A stretch of DNA of 64,000 nucleotides from JBHIDJ01 sp046760105. Its GTDB lineage: Bacteria > Pseudomonadota > Gammaproteobacteria > Acidiferrobacterales > SPGG2. The notes under the pieces are model-generated. The model saw only the letters and a program-made list of their open reading frames with translations. It had not been told where the DNA came from and searched no databases. The position numbers were made by a program, and so were the translations under genes. This document shows, piece after piece, positions 30,722 through 39,059 of this stretch (positions are counted from its first letter, which is position 1; the number at the start of each line of letters is the position of its first letter). The stretch spans positions 25,267-89,266 of the forward strand of contig JBHIDJ010000003.1 in NCBI GenBank assembly GCA_046760105.1, read 5' to 3'.

Positions 30722-31756
30722 TCAATTCGAGGACTTTGTAGCGCCTAGACGCTTCGCGCGAAACTCGTCACGCAGTCTAAGCACTTCGTCGAAAGATCCG
30801 GCCGGGACGATCTTGCCCCGAATGTCGGGATAGACCGATGTCGTTAACTCCTGCCATTCCTCGTAAGCGTCGGGCGGAACCGAGACCACCTGCAGACCGC
30901 GTTTGACCATCGCTCGAATCGCGTCTTGTTCTAACTGCCGAACCCTGTCGCGCAGCCGCAACCCGGCTTCGCGCGCTATTTGCGCCAACTTGGGTCTTAG
31001 GTCCGACGGAATTTTAGACCAGGCCCTTGTGCTGATAACGGTTCCACCGGTCAGTGGGGCCCACCTCATATCCGTCATTGAACCCGTAAACGCAAACCAC
31101 TGATTCGCCAATGCCGCAAGCGGCGGAGCCTGATATGCCGTAATCATGCCGGTCTGAAGCGCTGGCAAAATGTCGTGCGACGCCAGCGGCACAGGTTTGA
31201 ATCCGAGTTTCTTCCAAAGCTCCTCCGTCTCGGTGGTTTCAGCCGCGGCCCACACAAACAGTTTTTGCTTCTTAAGATCATCTGGGCGCTGCACTGGGGA
31301 CTTCGTAAAAAAGTGCACCCACCCCGCATCTCCCCAATTGAGCACGACGAAGCCTTTTTCTCGCAGGGCCTTTTCCATGGTTTTCGCTAACCCGGCCTGC
31401 ACGTAGTCCAACTCTTCGTACGAAGCAAAAGCCAACGGGATATGCAGGGCCTTAGCCGACGGATCCACGATGCTAAGACCCACGGTCGAGACGGTGGCGG
31501 CATCGAGTTGCCCAATGCGGATCCGGCGCATAATGTCGCTTTCATCGCCGAGGGTGCCCGCATAAATCTTCAGCCGGACTTTGCCATCTGATGCTTCCGT
31601 CCACTTCTCATCGATCTCGGTCAGATACTCGTACCAAGTCGAGTCCTTGGGTACAACCGTCGCAAGTTTGACCACCACTGTCCGTGCACTCGCCTCAGCG
31701 ACAAAAAGCGCCATACACATGGCCGCAAAGACTATCCGTTTAAGTCTCATACTCAC
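30722..31756 (-). CDS. TRAP transporter substrate-binding protein (DctP family)
   Basis: Periplasmic receptor of the TRAP system. A signal peptide ends near residue 24 (FVAEASA). Then follow VVKLATVVPKDSTWYEYL, the central WGDAGWVHFFTKSPVQRPDDLK and KLFVWAAAETTETEELW. The family's ligand-clamping Arg is replaced or not obvious, and the region reads VWAAAE, so the ligand cannot be inferred. The start overlaps the TatT stop by 4 bp. The order TatT-P-QM matches known TatT-associated TRAP systems. Confidence 0.9.
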   Translation of the reverse strand: MSMRLKRIVFAAMCMALFVAEASARTVVVKLATVVPKDSTWYEYLTEIDEKWTEASDGKVRLKIYAGTLGDESDIMRRIRIGQLDAATVSTVGLSIVDPSAKALHIPLAFASYEELDYVQAGLAKTMEKALREKGFVVLNWGDAGWVHFFTKSPVQRPDDLKKQKLFVWAAAETTETEELWKKLGFKPVPLASHDILPALQTGMITAYQAPPLAALANQWFAFTGSMTDMRWAPLTGGTVISTRAWSKIPSDLRPKLAQIAREAGLRLRDRVRQLEQDAIRAMVKRGLQVVSVPPDAYEEWQELTTSVYPDIRGKIVPAGSFDEVLRLRDEFRAKRLGATKSSN

Positions 31757-32727
31757 TCCCCAATGAAAAAATCGTCGATTCGAAACATTAACACTTGCGC
31801 CCGCCTCTGCGCGATCAGGTTTGCCAGCCGATACTCAGGGGCTTTATCGGCGTTGAAGCCCAGGGCCTGCTGCAAAAGCGTTTTGAATTCCCGGCGATTC
31901 TGCATCTGTACCGAAACGGACTCTGCTAGCGACACCAATGGACTTACCTGTTGGTCATTGGCGAGTTCCATGGCACGCTGAAAGTGTTCGCGCGCTTTTT
32001 CCACACTGCCGCCCTGTGCGCTAGAGCGTCCACCCTCAAAGGCAATCAGAAATTGATGGATTGCCCCTTGATTAAAGCTTTCGTCCAACTCCAAGCAGCG
32101 CTGAATCAACGGCCCGATTAAATTCAGATCAGCGACTAAATCCATATCTTGTTTATCTGCAGATATCGCCGCGCTCCACGATACCGCCGCCCAATAAAGC
32201 TCTGGAACATGTTTTGGCTTAAAGCGCGCAAGCGCGGATGTCGGATCCTGCCTCAGCTTTTCCACAAGGTCTGGCTCACGCAAATCCAACGCGCGTAAGG
32301 CGTAGTCACGGCCTCTGAGATAGAGCCGTTTCGCCCGTTGGCGAAGCTCGCGCGCACGGCGACGATCCGTTTCCTCCAATTCGAAAGCCTGGAAATCCAC
32401 GTAGGCATAGGCGTATTGCGTAAAGCCGCTTGCCGCCGCAACCAGCAACCCGTGATGATCAGGGACTTCAGTAAGCAAACCTTCCATGGTCTTCAAACCG
32501 AAGGGCAGGGCATCGCCAATAAGCTCGATGTCGTCGTCAGATGCGTATACGGTTCCGGTTTCTGCTAACACGTTGCCCACCCGGTTGGCCGCGAACTTCC
32601 TTACCGAGCACCCCGAAGTCATAACCAGGACAAAAACGAGGAAAACCACCGTCCACAGCGGCCGCCTATCGGTCGTCCCCGTGATCGTTGGTGTGGGAAA
32701 TATTGGTTGCGAGATACTTGTGATCAT
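31753..32727 (-). CDS. TRAP transporter TatT-component lipoprotein
   Basis: TatT proteins are TPR-like lipoproteins that associate with the DctP receptor, described in Treponema as part of TPAT systems. The signal peptide holds a lipobox VMTSGC near residue 39. The mature helical protein includes LPFGLKTMEGLLTEVPDHHGLL, FTQYAYAYVDFQAFE, YWAAVSWSAAISADKQD and EKAREHFQRAMELAND. 324 residues. It is the first gene of the TatT-DctP-DctQM operon and overlaps the next by 4 bp. Confidence 0.85.
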   Translation of the reverse strand: MITSISQPIFPTPTITGTTDRRPLWTVVFLVFVLVMTSGCSVRKFAANRVGNVLAETGTVYASDDDIELIGDALPFGLKTMEGLLTEVPDHHGLLVAAASGFTQYAYAYVDFQAFELEETDRRRARELRQRAKRLYLRGRDYALRALDLREPDLVEKLRQDPTSALARFKPKHVPELYWAAVSWSAAISADKQDMDLVADLNLIGPLIQRCLELDESFNQGAIHQFLIAFEGGRSSAQGGSVEKAREHFQRAMELANDQQVSPLVSLAESVSVQMQNRREFKTLLQQALGFNADKAPEYRLANLIAQRRAQVLMFRIDDFFIGE

Positions 32728-32856
32728 TTGCTATGCGGCTAGCTCTACTCCGGCTGCATTATATCTATCTCCAACGCATGGCCATAGCTTAGGCCAGATG
32801 GGAGGGATCGTGCGAGGTTCGTCGAATCGACGGATAAGGTTGCAAGCAGCGTGATA

Positions 32857-34263
32857 CTACAGCTGGTTCTTGAACAGCAGTGCGAATAACTGATAAAAGC
32901 GCAGCTTGACAATCCTGCCAGACTTGGCGCGCGGAAAGCGACTGTCCTCGCCAATGGCTTTACCATCAGGACCTATTAACCACGCATTCGCCAGGTGCAT
33001 GTCCATCGACACGCGCAATTGGCGCGCGAGCACTTCATCATGGGCGGCAACCGCCAGCTCGGTATTCAAGAATTGTGAACGTGGATCGATATTAAAATTT
33101 CCGATAATGGCGATTGTGTTATCGATGACTACCGATTTTGCATGGAGCATCTTTGGGCCTTTGTACTCCCAAATCTCCAAACCCAGCCGCACTAAATCTG
33201 CTTTCTTCCCTTCGTAACCTCCTTGGGCGAAGAAATTCTGGGTCGATGCCAATGAGTTGGTCAGCACACGTACTTGAACACCGCGATCGATCGCCCGCAT
33301 GAACGCCGCCTTAGCGCTCTTAGAAAGAACAAGATAAGGCGATTCAATAATAATGGATGATTTCGCGGAGTCTACATAGCGCAGAAACGCATCGAAGGTT
33401 CCAGGGTCCTTGCCTTTACGGCCCACTGGATCGTGGAAAAAACGTATATCGGTTACGTCTCGCTGTCCCGCAGACCAATCAGTGGCCGGATTGAGATGAA
33501 CAAGCGTATTCTGGCTGAGATCTGCCCGGTGCCAGTCCAACAGCGCCGCTGCTTCTTGCAGTGCTTTGGCAGCGCGAATCTGTGACTGCTCACAGCGTTC
33601 GTATGAATGCCCATTCCTCGATTCGTCACATTGTTGAGGCAAGAATTCCGGATCATGCGGTCCAAGCGCGGCGTCGCTAACTTCTTGGCTATTCCACAAC
33701 CGCATGAAGTAACGGGAGGTCGCTTCGACTACCTTGCCGGCAACATACACGTCGCGGTCGACGTAAGCCCTTTCGACGTAACTCTTTTCGGTAACACCAA
33801 ACCACGGATTCTCAAGATTGCGCCCGCCAATCAACATTTCGCGACCATCGACAAGAATTAGCTTGTCGTGTAGCCGCCGATTGAACCAGCCGAGTTTTGT
33901 GATACGCAAGGGGTGGTACTCCTTGATCGCTACGCCTTCTTGTATTAAATGCGCAAGGACCGGCTTAGAGATCTCGTTAAAGTACCCGTCAATAAGGAAT
34001 CTGACTTTTACTCCTCGACGGGCCGCATCCCGCAGCAGAGCGAGATAGGACAGCACCATCCGGTCCTCTGAGGCCCTGTAAAGCTCGATAAGGATTTCCT
34101 CCCGAGCCTGCTGAATCATATCCACACGCACCTGTGCCGCCTCTTGGTCTGCATCTATAATGCGAAATGTGTCGGCGCAGGTTGGATTGGGAAACCAAAC
34201 GAAAGAAAGCACGACAAGTGCAACGAATGTCGAGGCTCTCAGACGAAAAACGGTCTCTTGCAT
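32857..34263 (-). CDS. Secreted phospholipase D-family protein (cardiolipin synthase C-like)
   Basis: Two HKD phosphodiesterase motifs are present: HDKLILVDGREMLIGGRN (His near 132) and HAKSVVIDNTIAIIGNFN in the C-terminal half. After ATG 34263 a signal peptide MQETVFRLRASTFVALVVLS leads to a cleavage region ending TCADTF. The layout, with ELYRASEDR before the first HKD, resembles ClsC/YmdC-type proteins, which use phospholipids as substrates. 468 residues. Longer starts up to 34398 exist but lack signal-peptide logic and have poor ribosome sites. The substrate is not shown. Confidence 0.82.
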   Translation of the reverse strand: MQETVFRLRASTFVALVVLSFVWFPNPTCADTFRIIDADQEAAQVRVDMIQQAREEILIELYRASEDRMVLSYLALLRDAARRGVKVRFLIDGYFNEISKPVLAHLIQEGVAIKEYHPLRITKLGWFNRRLHDKLILVDGREMLIGGRNLENPWFGVTEKSYVERAYVDRDVYVAGKVVEATSRYFMRLWNSQEVSDAALGPHDPEFLPQQCDESRNGHSYERCEQSQIRAAKALQEAAALLDWHRADLSQNTLVHLNPATDWSAGQRDVTDIRFFHDPVGRKGKDPGTFDAFLRYVDSAKSSIIIESPYLVLSKSAKAAFMRAIDRGVQVRVLTNSLASTQNFFAQGGYEGKKADLVRLGLEIWEYKGPKMLHAKSVVIDNTIAIIGNFNIDPRSQFLNTELAVAAHDEVLARQLRVSMDMHLANAWLIGPDGKAIGEDSRFPRAKSGRIVKLRFYQLFALLFKNQL

Positions 34264-34464
34264 TAAGCGCGTGTGATCCACGGGCAGTTTAGTGTGCACG
34301 GAACCTGGCATCGGACTAACAGACCTAGAGCCTACCTGAGTGATACACGCGACCGCAATAACGAGAGGGCGTCGGGCTTGGGGCTGCGAGGAGCACACCG
34401 ATCGCGGGCAGCGGCTAATTTATGGTAAACAAGGGGTACAGCGTAAGTTGAAAGGGGCGAGCTT

Positions 34465-35010
34465 ATGATATCAAGCAACTCCTGGTTACGAATATCGACC
34501 TTGTTGAGTCTCCTACTACCTATAGCGCAGGCAGGACCGCTGCACGATGCCGCAGAACGGGGAGACCTAGACCGGGCAAGAACGCTTATTGCCCAGGGTG
34601 CCAATGTCAACGCGCGGGACACAAATGCCGCCACACCGCTCCATTGGGCAGTCTACGGGGGTCACACGGCGCTCGCGCGATGGCTAATTGCGCAGGGCGC
34701 GGATGTCTACGCGAACGAAACACCGTTTTGCCCCACACCTCCGCAAGTTGCTGCGACCTTAAGTGACGATGCGTTAACGGCGTGGCTTGATCATCAGACC
34801 GCCCACATTAACGACAACACCCAAAACGGTGTCAGGCCGTTACACTGGGCTGCAGCCGGCGGCCACCTAGCCACGGTCGAGCTGCTGATTACTGAGGGCG
34901 CCAACATTAATGCAGAAACGGCCGAAGGCATCACCCCGTTGCAAACCGCCGCTGGTATGGGCCATGAGCACATCGTGAAGTTGCTACGACGGCATGGCGC
35001 CAAAGAATAA
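34465..35010 (+). CDS. Secreted ankyrin-repeat protein
   Basis: 181 residues. A signal peptide (1-23, ending PIAQA) precedes about four ankyrin repeats. Clear repeat signatures are GPLHDAAERGDLDRARTLIA, ATPLHWAVYGGHTALARWLI, RPLHWAAAGGHLATVELLI and TPLQTAAGMGHEHIVKLLRR. Likely a periplasmic protein-binding module; the partner is unknown. A ribosome site AAGGGG precedes the ATG. It is divergent from the phospholipase D gene. Confidence 0.88.
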   Translation: MISSNSWLRISTLLSLLLPIAQAGPLHDAAERGDLDRARTLIAQGANVNARDTNAATPLHWAVYGGHTALARWLIAQGADVYANETPFCPTPPQVAATLSDDALTAWLDHQTAHINDNTQNGVRPLHWAAAGGHLATVELLITEGANINAETAEGITPLQTAAGMGHEHIVKLLRRHGAKE

Positions 35011-35101
35011 TATGTAGCACGAGTCAGGTAGGCTTGGTCTTGTCAACGGCGGCGCGCGACGCGGTCGCCGCTACGGCAACACATTTCTTGAGACTGCGCG
35101 A

Positions 35102-35485
35102 ATGCTCAATCGGTCTCTGCCGAAGGTAATCATTTTGATCTTTGCTCTTACTATGGCAGCCTGCAAACAGGGCGAAAGTAAGACAGCGCCTACCAGTGGC
35201 GAACAGCTGGTGACCCCAGTGGCAAAAGGCTCGGTTACGCTCAGGTGGCAACCACCCACTCGAAATACCGATGGATCAAAGCTGACCGACTTGGCTGGCT
35301 ACAAGATTTACTACGGAACGTCCAAAGAATATTACCAACGGGTAATCGACATAAAGGACCCAACCATAACGCAATACACGATCAACCACCTACCGCCATA
35401 TACATACTACTTCGTGATAATAGCGTACAACCGCGCCGGCGCCGAGAGCCACTACTCGAACGTCGGCAGCAAGACCATCCAGTAA
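35102..35485 (+). CDS. Small fibronectin type III lipoprotein
   Basis: 127 residues: signal peptide with lipobox TMAAC (Cys near 21) and one Fn3 domain, with SVTLRWQPPTRNTDG, DLAGYKIYYGTS, YTINHLPPYTYYFVIIAYN and the end SHYSNVGSKT. The Trp, Tyr and Leu core positions of an Fn3 fold are in place. Probably a surface or periplasmic lipoprotein with a binding role. No enzyme domain is attached. Confidence 0.85.
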   Translation: MLNRSLPKVIILIFALTMAACKQGESKTAPTSGEQLVTPVAKGSVTLRWQPPTRNTDGSKLTDLAGYKIYYGTSKEYYQRVIDIKDPTITQYTINHLPPYTYYFVIIAYNRAGAESHYSNVGSKTIQ

Positions 35486-35590
35486 CGCCAAGCCATTCGC
35501 TCAGTAACTCCAACACCAAGCGACGAGGCGCTTGGCGTTCTTGGCCTGCTTTTTGCTTGGCTCTAACTCGATCAGTTCACGCCAACGTAG

Positions 35591-36586
35591 ATGGGCATCG
35601 ACAAGAGCATCTGGCTTCCGGTAGCGGCGTTATTCAGTCCTGGCTTATCGCCCCGCACTTCGCGCGATAGCACGTGGGAGACGTTGATGGACGCCGGTAC
35701 CATAGCCTACGAGCAAGGTCGCTACGCAAAAGCCGAGGAGCAGCTATGGGCCGCGCTCAAACGCGCCGAGACCTTTGGGCTTGCGGATCTGCGCGTCGTC
35801 ACTAGCCTCAACAGCCTTGCCGAAGTCCATCGCGCGCAAGCTAAGTATACCGACGCGGAATCGCTCATTAAGCAAGCCTTGGCACTCCGCGAGAACACGT
35901 TCGGACCTGTCCATGCTGACGTGGCGGCTAGCCTCAACAACCTAGCGGAGCTCTTCCGAGCTCAGAGCAAACACGACGAGGCCAAATCGCTTCTCAAGCG
36001 TGCCGTATCCATTTATCAGAAGATCGTGGACACGGAACACCCTGATGTTGCCACAACCCTCAACACTCTGGCGCTCTGCTACCGTGATCAAGGCGAGCAT
36101 GCTAAAGCAAAGTCATTGCTGAAAGACGCCTTAGCGATTCGGAAGAAGTCGCTGGGATCAAGACATCCGCGCGTCGCCACTACGCTCAACAATCTCGCGC
36201 TTTGTTACCGTGCCGAGGGTAACGACGCCAAAGCCGAGCCGCTGCTGAAGCAGGCTTTGAAGATCCGCGAGAAGACTCTCGGACCGCGGCATCCGCGCGT
36301 GGCCACCAGTCTCAACAATCTGGCGCAGCTCTATCGAACCCTGGGTCGACACGGTGAGGCCGAGCGCCTATACAAGCGCGCCTTGAAGATTCTGGAGAAA
36401 GCAAAAGGAAGAAACCACGCAAAGGTGGCCAACGTCTTGGATAACTACGCCCACCTTTTGACAGACATGAAAAAACCGAAGCAGGCGGCAAAGCTTGTTG
36501 CTCGCGCAAAAATCGTTAGAAAAAAAATGGTGGATAGCGGTCCGTCAGTTGTTGGCCGTGGGCGCTACGTCCTCGGAAGTTTCTGA
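35591..36586 (+). CDS. Kinesin-light-chain-type TPR protein
   Basis: 331 residues with about six tandem 42-residue TPR units. Repeated patterns are VVTSLNSLAEVHRAQ, VAASLNNLAELFRAQ, VATTLNTLALCYRDQ, VATTLNNLALCYRAE and VATSLNNLAQLYRTL, alternating with ALxIREKTLGxxHP. The middle repeats are very alike, as in genes that expand by internal duplication. A protein-interaction scaffold is expected. The N-terminal ~25 residues are not clearly a signal peptide. The start ATG at 35591 is tentative. Confidence 0.82.
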   Translation: MGIDKSIWLPVAALFSPGLSPRTSRDSTWETLMDAGTIAYEQGRYAKAEEQLWAALKRAETFGLADLRVVTSLNSLAEVHRAQAKYTDAESLIKQALALRENTFGPVHADVAASLNNLAELFRAQSKHDEAKSLLKRAVSIYQKIVDTEHPDVATTLNTLALCYRDQGEHAKAKSLLKDALAIRKKSLGSRHPRVATTLNNLALCYRAEGNDAKAEPLLKQALKIREKTLGPRHPRVATSLNNLAQLYRTLGRHGEAERLYKRALKILEKAKGRNHAKVANVLDNYAHLLTDMKKPKQAAKLVARAKIVRKKMVDSGPSVVGRGRYVLGSF

Positions 36587-36630
36587 ACCCAGCCGTGAGG
36601 TGCCTGCGGCAGAGCATTCGAGGCACCGCG

Positions 36631-37062
36631 TCACATCCGCCAGCAGGTGCTGACTAATAATATGTGGATGTCGTTGAACGCGGGTGCCCTCCCATGTTGG
36701 GCCAGGTATTCGGCCTGCGCCGCGTATGCTGTCGGCTCTAGTTTGCGCACACATGAAACTGCCTTATCGAATCCGTGACGATATTGAAGATAATGCACAA
36801 GCTCGTGCACAAGCACAGCCCGACCTTCTATCGTGGTGAGGTCCACGTCGTCTAACAGGTAAATCGTGCCATCTCTGGGATTGTAAACGCCGGCCACACT
36901 GATATTGTTGATATCTGGCCCGCGGGGAACGTTACCCTGGTAGAAAATTTGCACCAGCGTTCCCTGCGGAACGCTTATTACGTCAGGCACATGGGAGCCA
37001 TCATACGCCAGAGGCGAATGGCCGCTGATCCACATCAACATCGCAACCGTGAGTTCTTTCAT
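36631..37062 (-). CDS. Putative small zinc metallopeptidase with HELVHYLQ motif
   Basis: About 143 residues. A signal-like N-terminus MKELTVAMLMWISGHSPLA is followed by a domain with GVYNPRDGTIYLLDDVDL, then VLVHELVHYLQYRHGF, a gluzincin-like HExxH zinc site, and a downstream Glu in LEPTAYAAQAEYLAQHG that could be the third ligand. The two Cys could pair. This pattern fits small uncharacterised peptidase-like families (DUF6647-like); I do not know its substrate. It is the last of three genes on the minus strand. A TTG at 37098 overlaps the preceding stop and is an alternative start. Confidence 0.6.
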   Translation of the reverse strand: MKELTVAMLMWISGHSPLAYDGSHVPDVISVPQGTLVQIFYQGNVPRGPDINNISVAGVYNPRDGTIYLLDDVDLTTIEGRAVLVHELVHYLQYRHGFDKAVSCVRKLEPTAYAAQAEYLAQHGRAPAFNDIHILLVSTCWRM

Positions 37063-37094
37063 CGCGCTGCCGTAACTGAACGAGAGGATTCGTA

Positions 37095-37271
37095 TCAATC
37101 TTCAATCAACCCATCGGGCAGGAGGTCCGTGAGGTCTTGCAGTGTCCACGCCTCAGGAGGCTCCGGAACATCTTCCGGCGGCCAGATATCGAGAACATCA
37201 GGAATAACGTCGTTGCCGAACGGGTCGCCGTCCGTCCACAGGTGATCGATTTCGTCGAAAATCGGGGCCAT
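37095..37271 (-). CDS. Small acidic protein of unknown function
   Basis: 58 residues starting MAPIFDEIDHLWTDGDPFGN and ending DLLPDGLIED. It is rich in Asp, Glu and Pro (IWPPEDVPEPPEAW). GGGAGGT precedes the ATG at a good distance. It lies 3 bp after the 72-residue gene and next to the peptidase-like gene, all on the minus strand. The acidic composition could fit a chaperone, inhibitor or DNA mimic for a neighbour; this is speculation. I do not recognise it. Confidence 0.55.
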   Translation of the reverse strand: MAPIFDEIDHLWTDGDPFGNDVIPDVLDIWPPEDVPEPPEAWTLQDLTDLLPDGLIED

Positions 37272-37274
37272 GTC

Positions 37275-37493
37275 TTATACCTCCCACCGGTCACCACAAT
37301 GATTTACGTAGTAGCCCTCCCCGGGATGCAGCAAAGGCGTACCAACGTGGATCGTCGCGTCACGCGTGACGCTCGCCCACACTTCATCGGGGTTAAAGCC
37401 ATGGTTAAAGCGGCGACGTTTCGCGACTTCCCGGGCGATCATCGCAGCCGCAAATTGGCACGCACGTGCAAGTCTTGGATTAATATGGTCCAT
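37275..37493 (-). CDS. Small hypothetical protein, first of a three-gene operon
   Basis: 72 residues starting MDHINPRLARACQFAAAMIA and continuing with a basic patch (REVAKRRRFNHGFNPDEVW) and a likely beta-strand tail (IHVGTPLLHPGEGYYVNHCG). AAGGAGGT lies upstream at ideal spacing, a strong reason to accept it. No signal peptide or known family seen. A TGTGAA-type palindrome (37687-37701) lies 194 bp upstream. Confidence 0.6.
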   Translation of the reverse strand: MDHINPRLARACQFAAAMIAREVAKRRRFNHGFNPDEVWASVTRDATIHVGTPLLHPGEGYYVNHCGDRWEV

Positions 37494-37686
37494 AGCTCTA
37501 CCTCCTTGCCCTCACACATGCGCCCCGCAAATCTCACTGCCCGCTTGTCCGCCTACCGACCTTGTTAAAAGCAATTGCTATACGGATCTGCTAGCTGCGC
37601 CGCTTGTCCTGGGGCGCTGTAGTGCAGTTGGGTCCAACAGTACAGAGATAGAGCAGCGTGATCTGTTAAGTAATACGTCGAGCGTT

Positions 37687-37701
37687 CGTGAAATATTTAC
37701 G
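37687..37701. promoter_or_regulatory. TGTGAA-N3-TTCACA-type operator, site A
   Basis: CGTGAA-ATA-TTTACG, a palindrome with one mismatch between arms. It lies between the divergent small-gene operon (start 37493) and the Sel1 gene (start 37993). It belongs to a set of similar sites at 37821, 42025, 51550, 51640 and 52725. Confidence 0.45.
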
Positions 37702-37820
37702 GTAGGGGTCCGATCAAGAAGCCAACTTTTTATCAAGCCTTTAGCAACCGCGTCTTACGTGTGTCAGCTCGTTTGTTGGATGTCCTGAGCTTTCGGCCGA
37801 CCCCCACCGCGAAGAAGGCT

Positions 37821-37835
37821 TGTTAATTTTTCACA
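37821..37835. promoter_or_regulatory. TGTGAA-N3-TTCACA-type operator, site B
   Basis: TGTTAA-TTT-TTCACA, one mismatch between arms, 158 bp before the Sel1 start. A further half-site TTTCACAG follows at about 37852. The rest of the 500-bp gap 37494-37992 has no gene I can support. Confidence 0.45.
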
Positions 37836-37992
37836 GCTTTTTAACAGCATATTTCACAGAAGCTACACGCGTCTTTGGACTAATGTATTGAGCATATACA
37901 AAGGCGGTCTTGGCATACCTTCGAGGAGCTAACTGGTCGTCGAGAACAAGGTAAACCGGGTAGTTCCGTGCCTGACCGCAAGCGAGGACACT

Positions 37993-38775
37993 ATGTGCAG
38001 ATTGCAGAGAAGAACAGCATCAACCATAGCGGAAGGTGAGGTGAAGGGTGAAGAATCAGGGAGAACTCTGCTGTTCAGCGGTCTCCTCCTGGGCACGCTC
38101 TATTTTTTTACTCCGTGCATAAGCCAGGCCACAGTCACGTACCATCATCAGGTGGCGGACAAGGCGCTACCTTCGCTACACGAAACAGGCCTCCTCGCGT
38201 ATCGCTACAGTGAAGCCGACAAGGCAATAGAGCGCGGAAATTATGAGCAGGCTATCCATATCCTCCAGTTGCTAGCGAAACAGGGAGCCATGAAGTCCCA
38301 GTATGATCTAGGGGTCATGTATTACCATGGGCTTGGCGTTAAGCAAGACAAGGCCGAGGCCATGCGATGGAACCGTATGGCGGCCGAACAGGGGCACATA
38401 GCCGCGCAATACAACATGGGCATCGCCTATTCAACGGGGACAGGCGTCGACCTAGACGCCGTTAAAGCTGCCGACTGGTGGCGCAAAGCCGCCCTTCAAG
38501 GCAGCACCGAGGCACAGTTTAATCTCGGTCTGATGTACGCCCAGGGTGACGGCGTGACCCAGAATATGATGCAGGCAGCCCGATGGTGGTACGAGGCAGC
38601 GACGCATGGCGATGCCGCTGCGCAGTATGCCCTCGGTCTCATGTTTGCCAGGGGCGATGGCGTTACCCAGAACCTCAACGAAGCGGCGAAGTGGTGGTAT
38701 CTGGCAGCAAGCCAGGGATTTGAACGCGCCAAGAATGCCTTGAACAAGCTTCGCCTTATCGTGATACCGAAATAA
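37993..38775 (+). CDS. Exported Sel1-repeat protein
   Basis: 260 residues. A hydrophobic segment (about 27-46, ending SQATV) looks like a signal peptide after a long basic N-terminus, so the true start may be the in-frame GTG at 38041. Four to five Sel1 repeats follow: SQYDLGVMYYHGLGVKQD, AQYNMGIAYSTGTGVDLD, AQFNLGLMYAQGDGVTQN and AQYALGLMFARGDGVTQN. The last two are close copies. Sel1 arrays are helical scaffolds. The last 15 codons and the following ~36 bp recur downstream of the PLP-fusion gene as a direct repeat. Confidence 0.85.
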   Translation: MCRLQRRTASTIAEGEVKGEESGRTLLFSGLLLGTLYFFTPCISQATVTYHHQVADKALPSLHETGLLAYRYSEADKAIERGNYEQAIHILQLLAKQGAMKSQYDLGVMYYHGLGVKQDKAEAMRWNRMAAEQGHIAAQYNMGIAYSTGTGVDLDAVKAADWWRKAALQGSTEAQFNLGLMYAQGDGVTQNMMQAARWWYEAATHGDAAAQYALGLMFARGDGVTQNLNEAAKWWYLAASQGFERAKNALNKLRLIVIPK

Positions 38776-38812
38776 AAGGCGCGCAGACGCTATCGCAGTC
38801 CTCACCGATGAC
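38727..38812 (+). repeat. 86-bp direct repeat, copy 1
   Basis: Covers the last codons of the Sel1 gene, its stop and downstream sequence through CTCACCGATGAC. Copy 2 is at 40993-41078 with three mismatches by my reading (C/A in the coding part, then C/T and G/A after the stop). The two copies bracket the SHMT-like fusion gene. Confidence 0.85.
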
Positions 38813-38814
38813 AC

Positions 38815-38829
38815 GGAATCAGGGATTCC
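38815..38829. promoter_or_regulatory. Perfect 6-3-6 palindrome GGAATC-AGG-GATTCC
   Basis: A perfect inverted repeat beginning 2 bp after direct repeat copy 1 and about 230 bp before the SHMT-fusion start. Part of it recurs at 38836-38842 (CGGAATC). Possible operator for the fusion gene; no regulator can be assigned. The remainder of 38830-39059 has no credible gene. Confidence 0.35.
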
Positions 38830-39059
38830 CTAATATAGAGGGTCACGGAATCCTTGATTGACGCGGAGCCCGAAATCGGCGTTGATTTCATAGGACCAAC
38901 GACTAGCAACAATAATAGCAATAGCGCGTTTTCCAGCGCCAAACGTCTCCGGGGAAGGGATCCCCAGCATGCACAGCCACAACGGCTCCGACAAGAAGCT
39001 ACGGGGCTTTGGTCCGCCTCTGACGCAAATAGACGCATCCACCTGAGGGAGGGTCCAAC

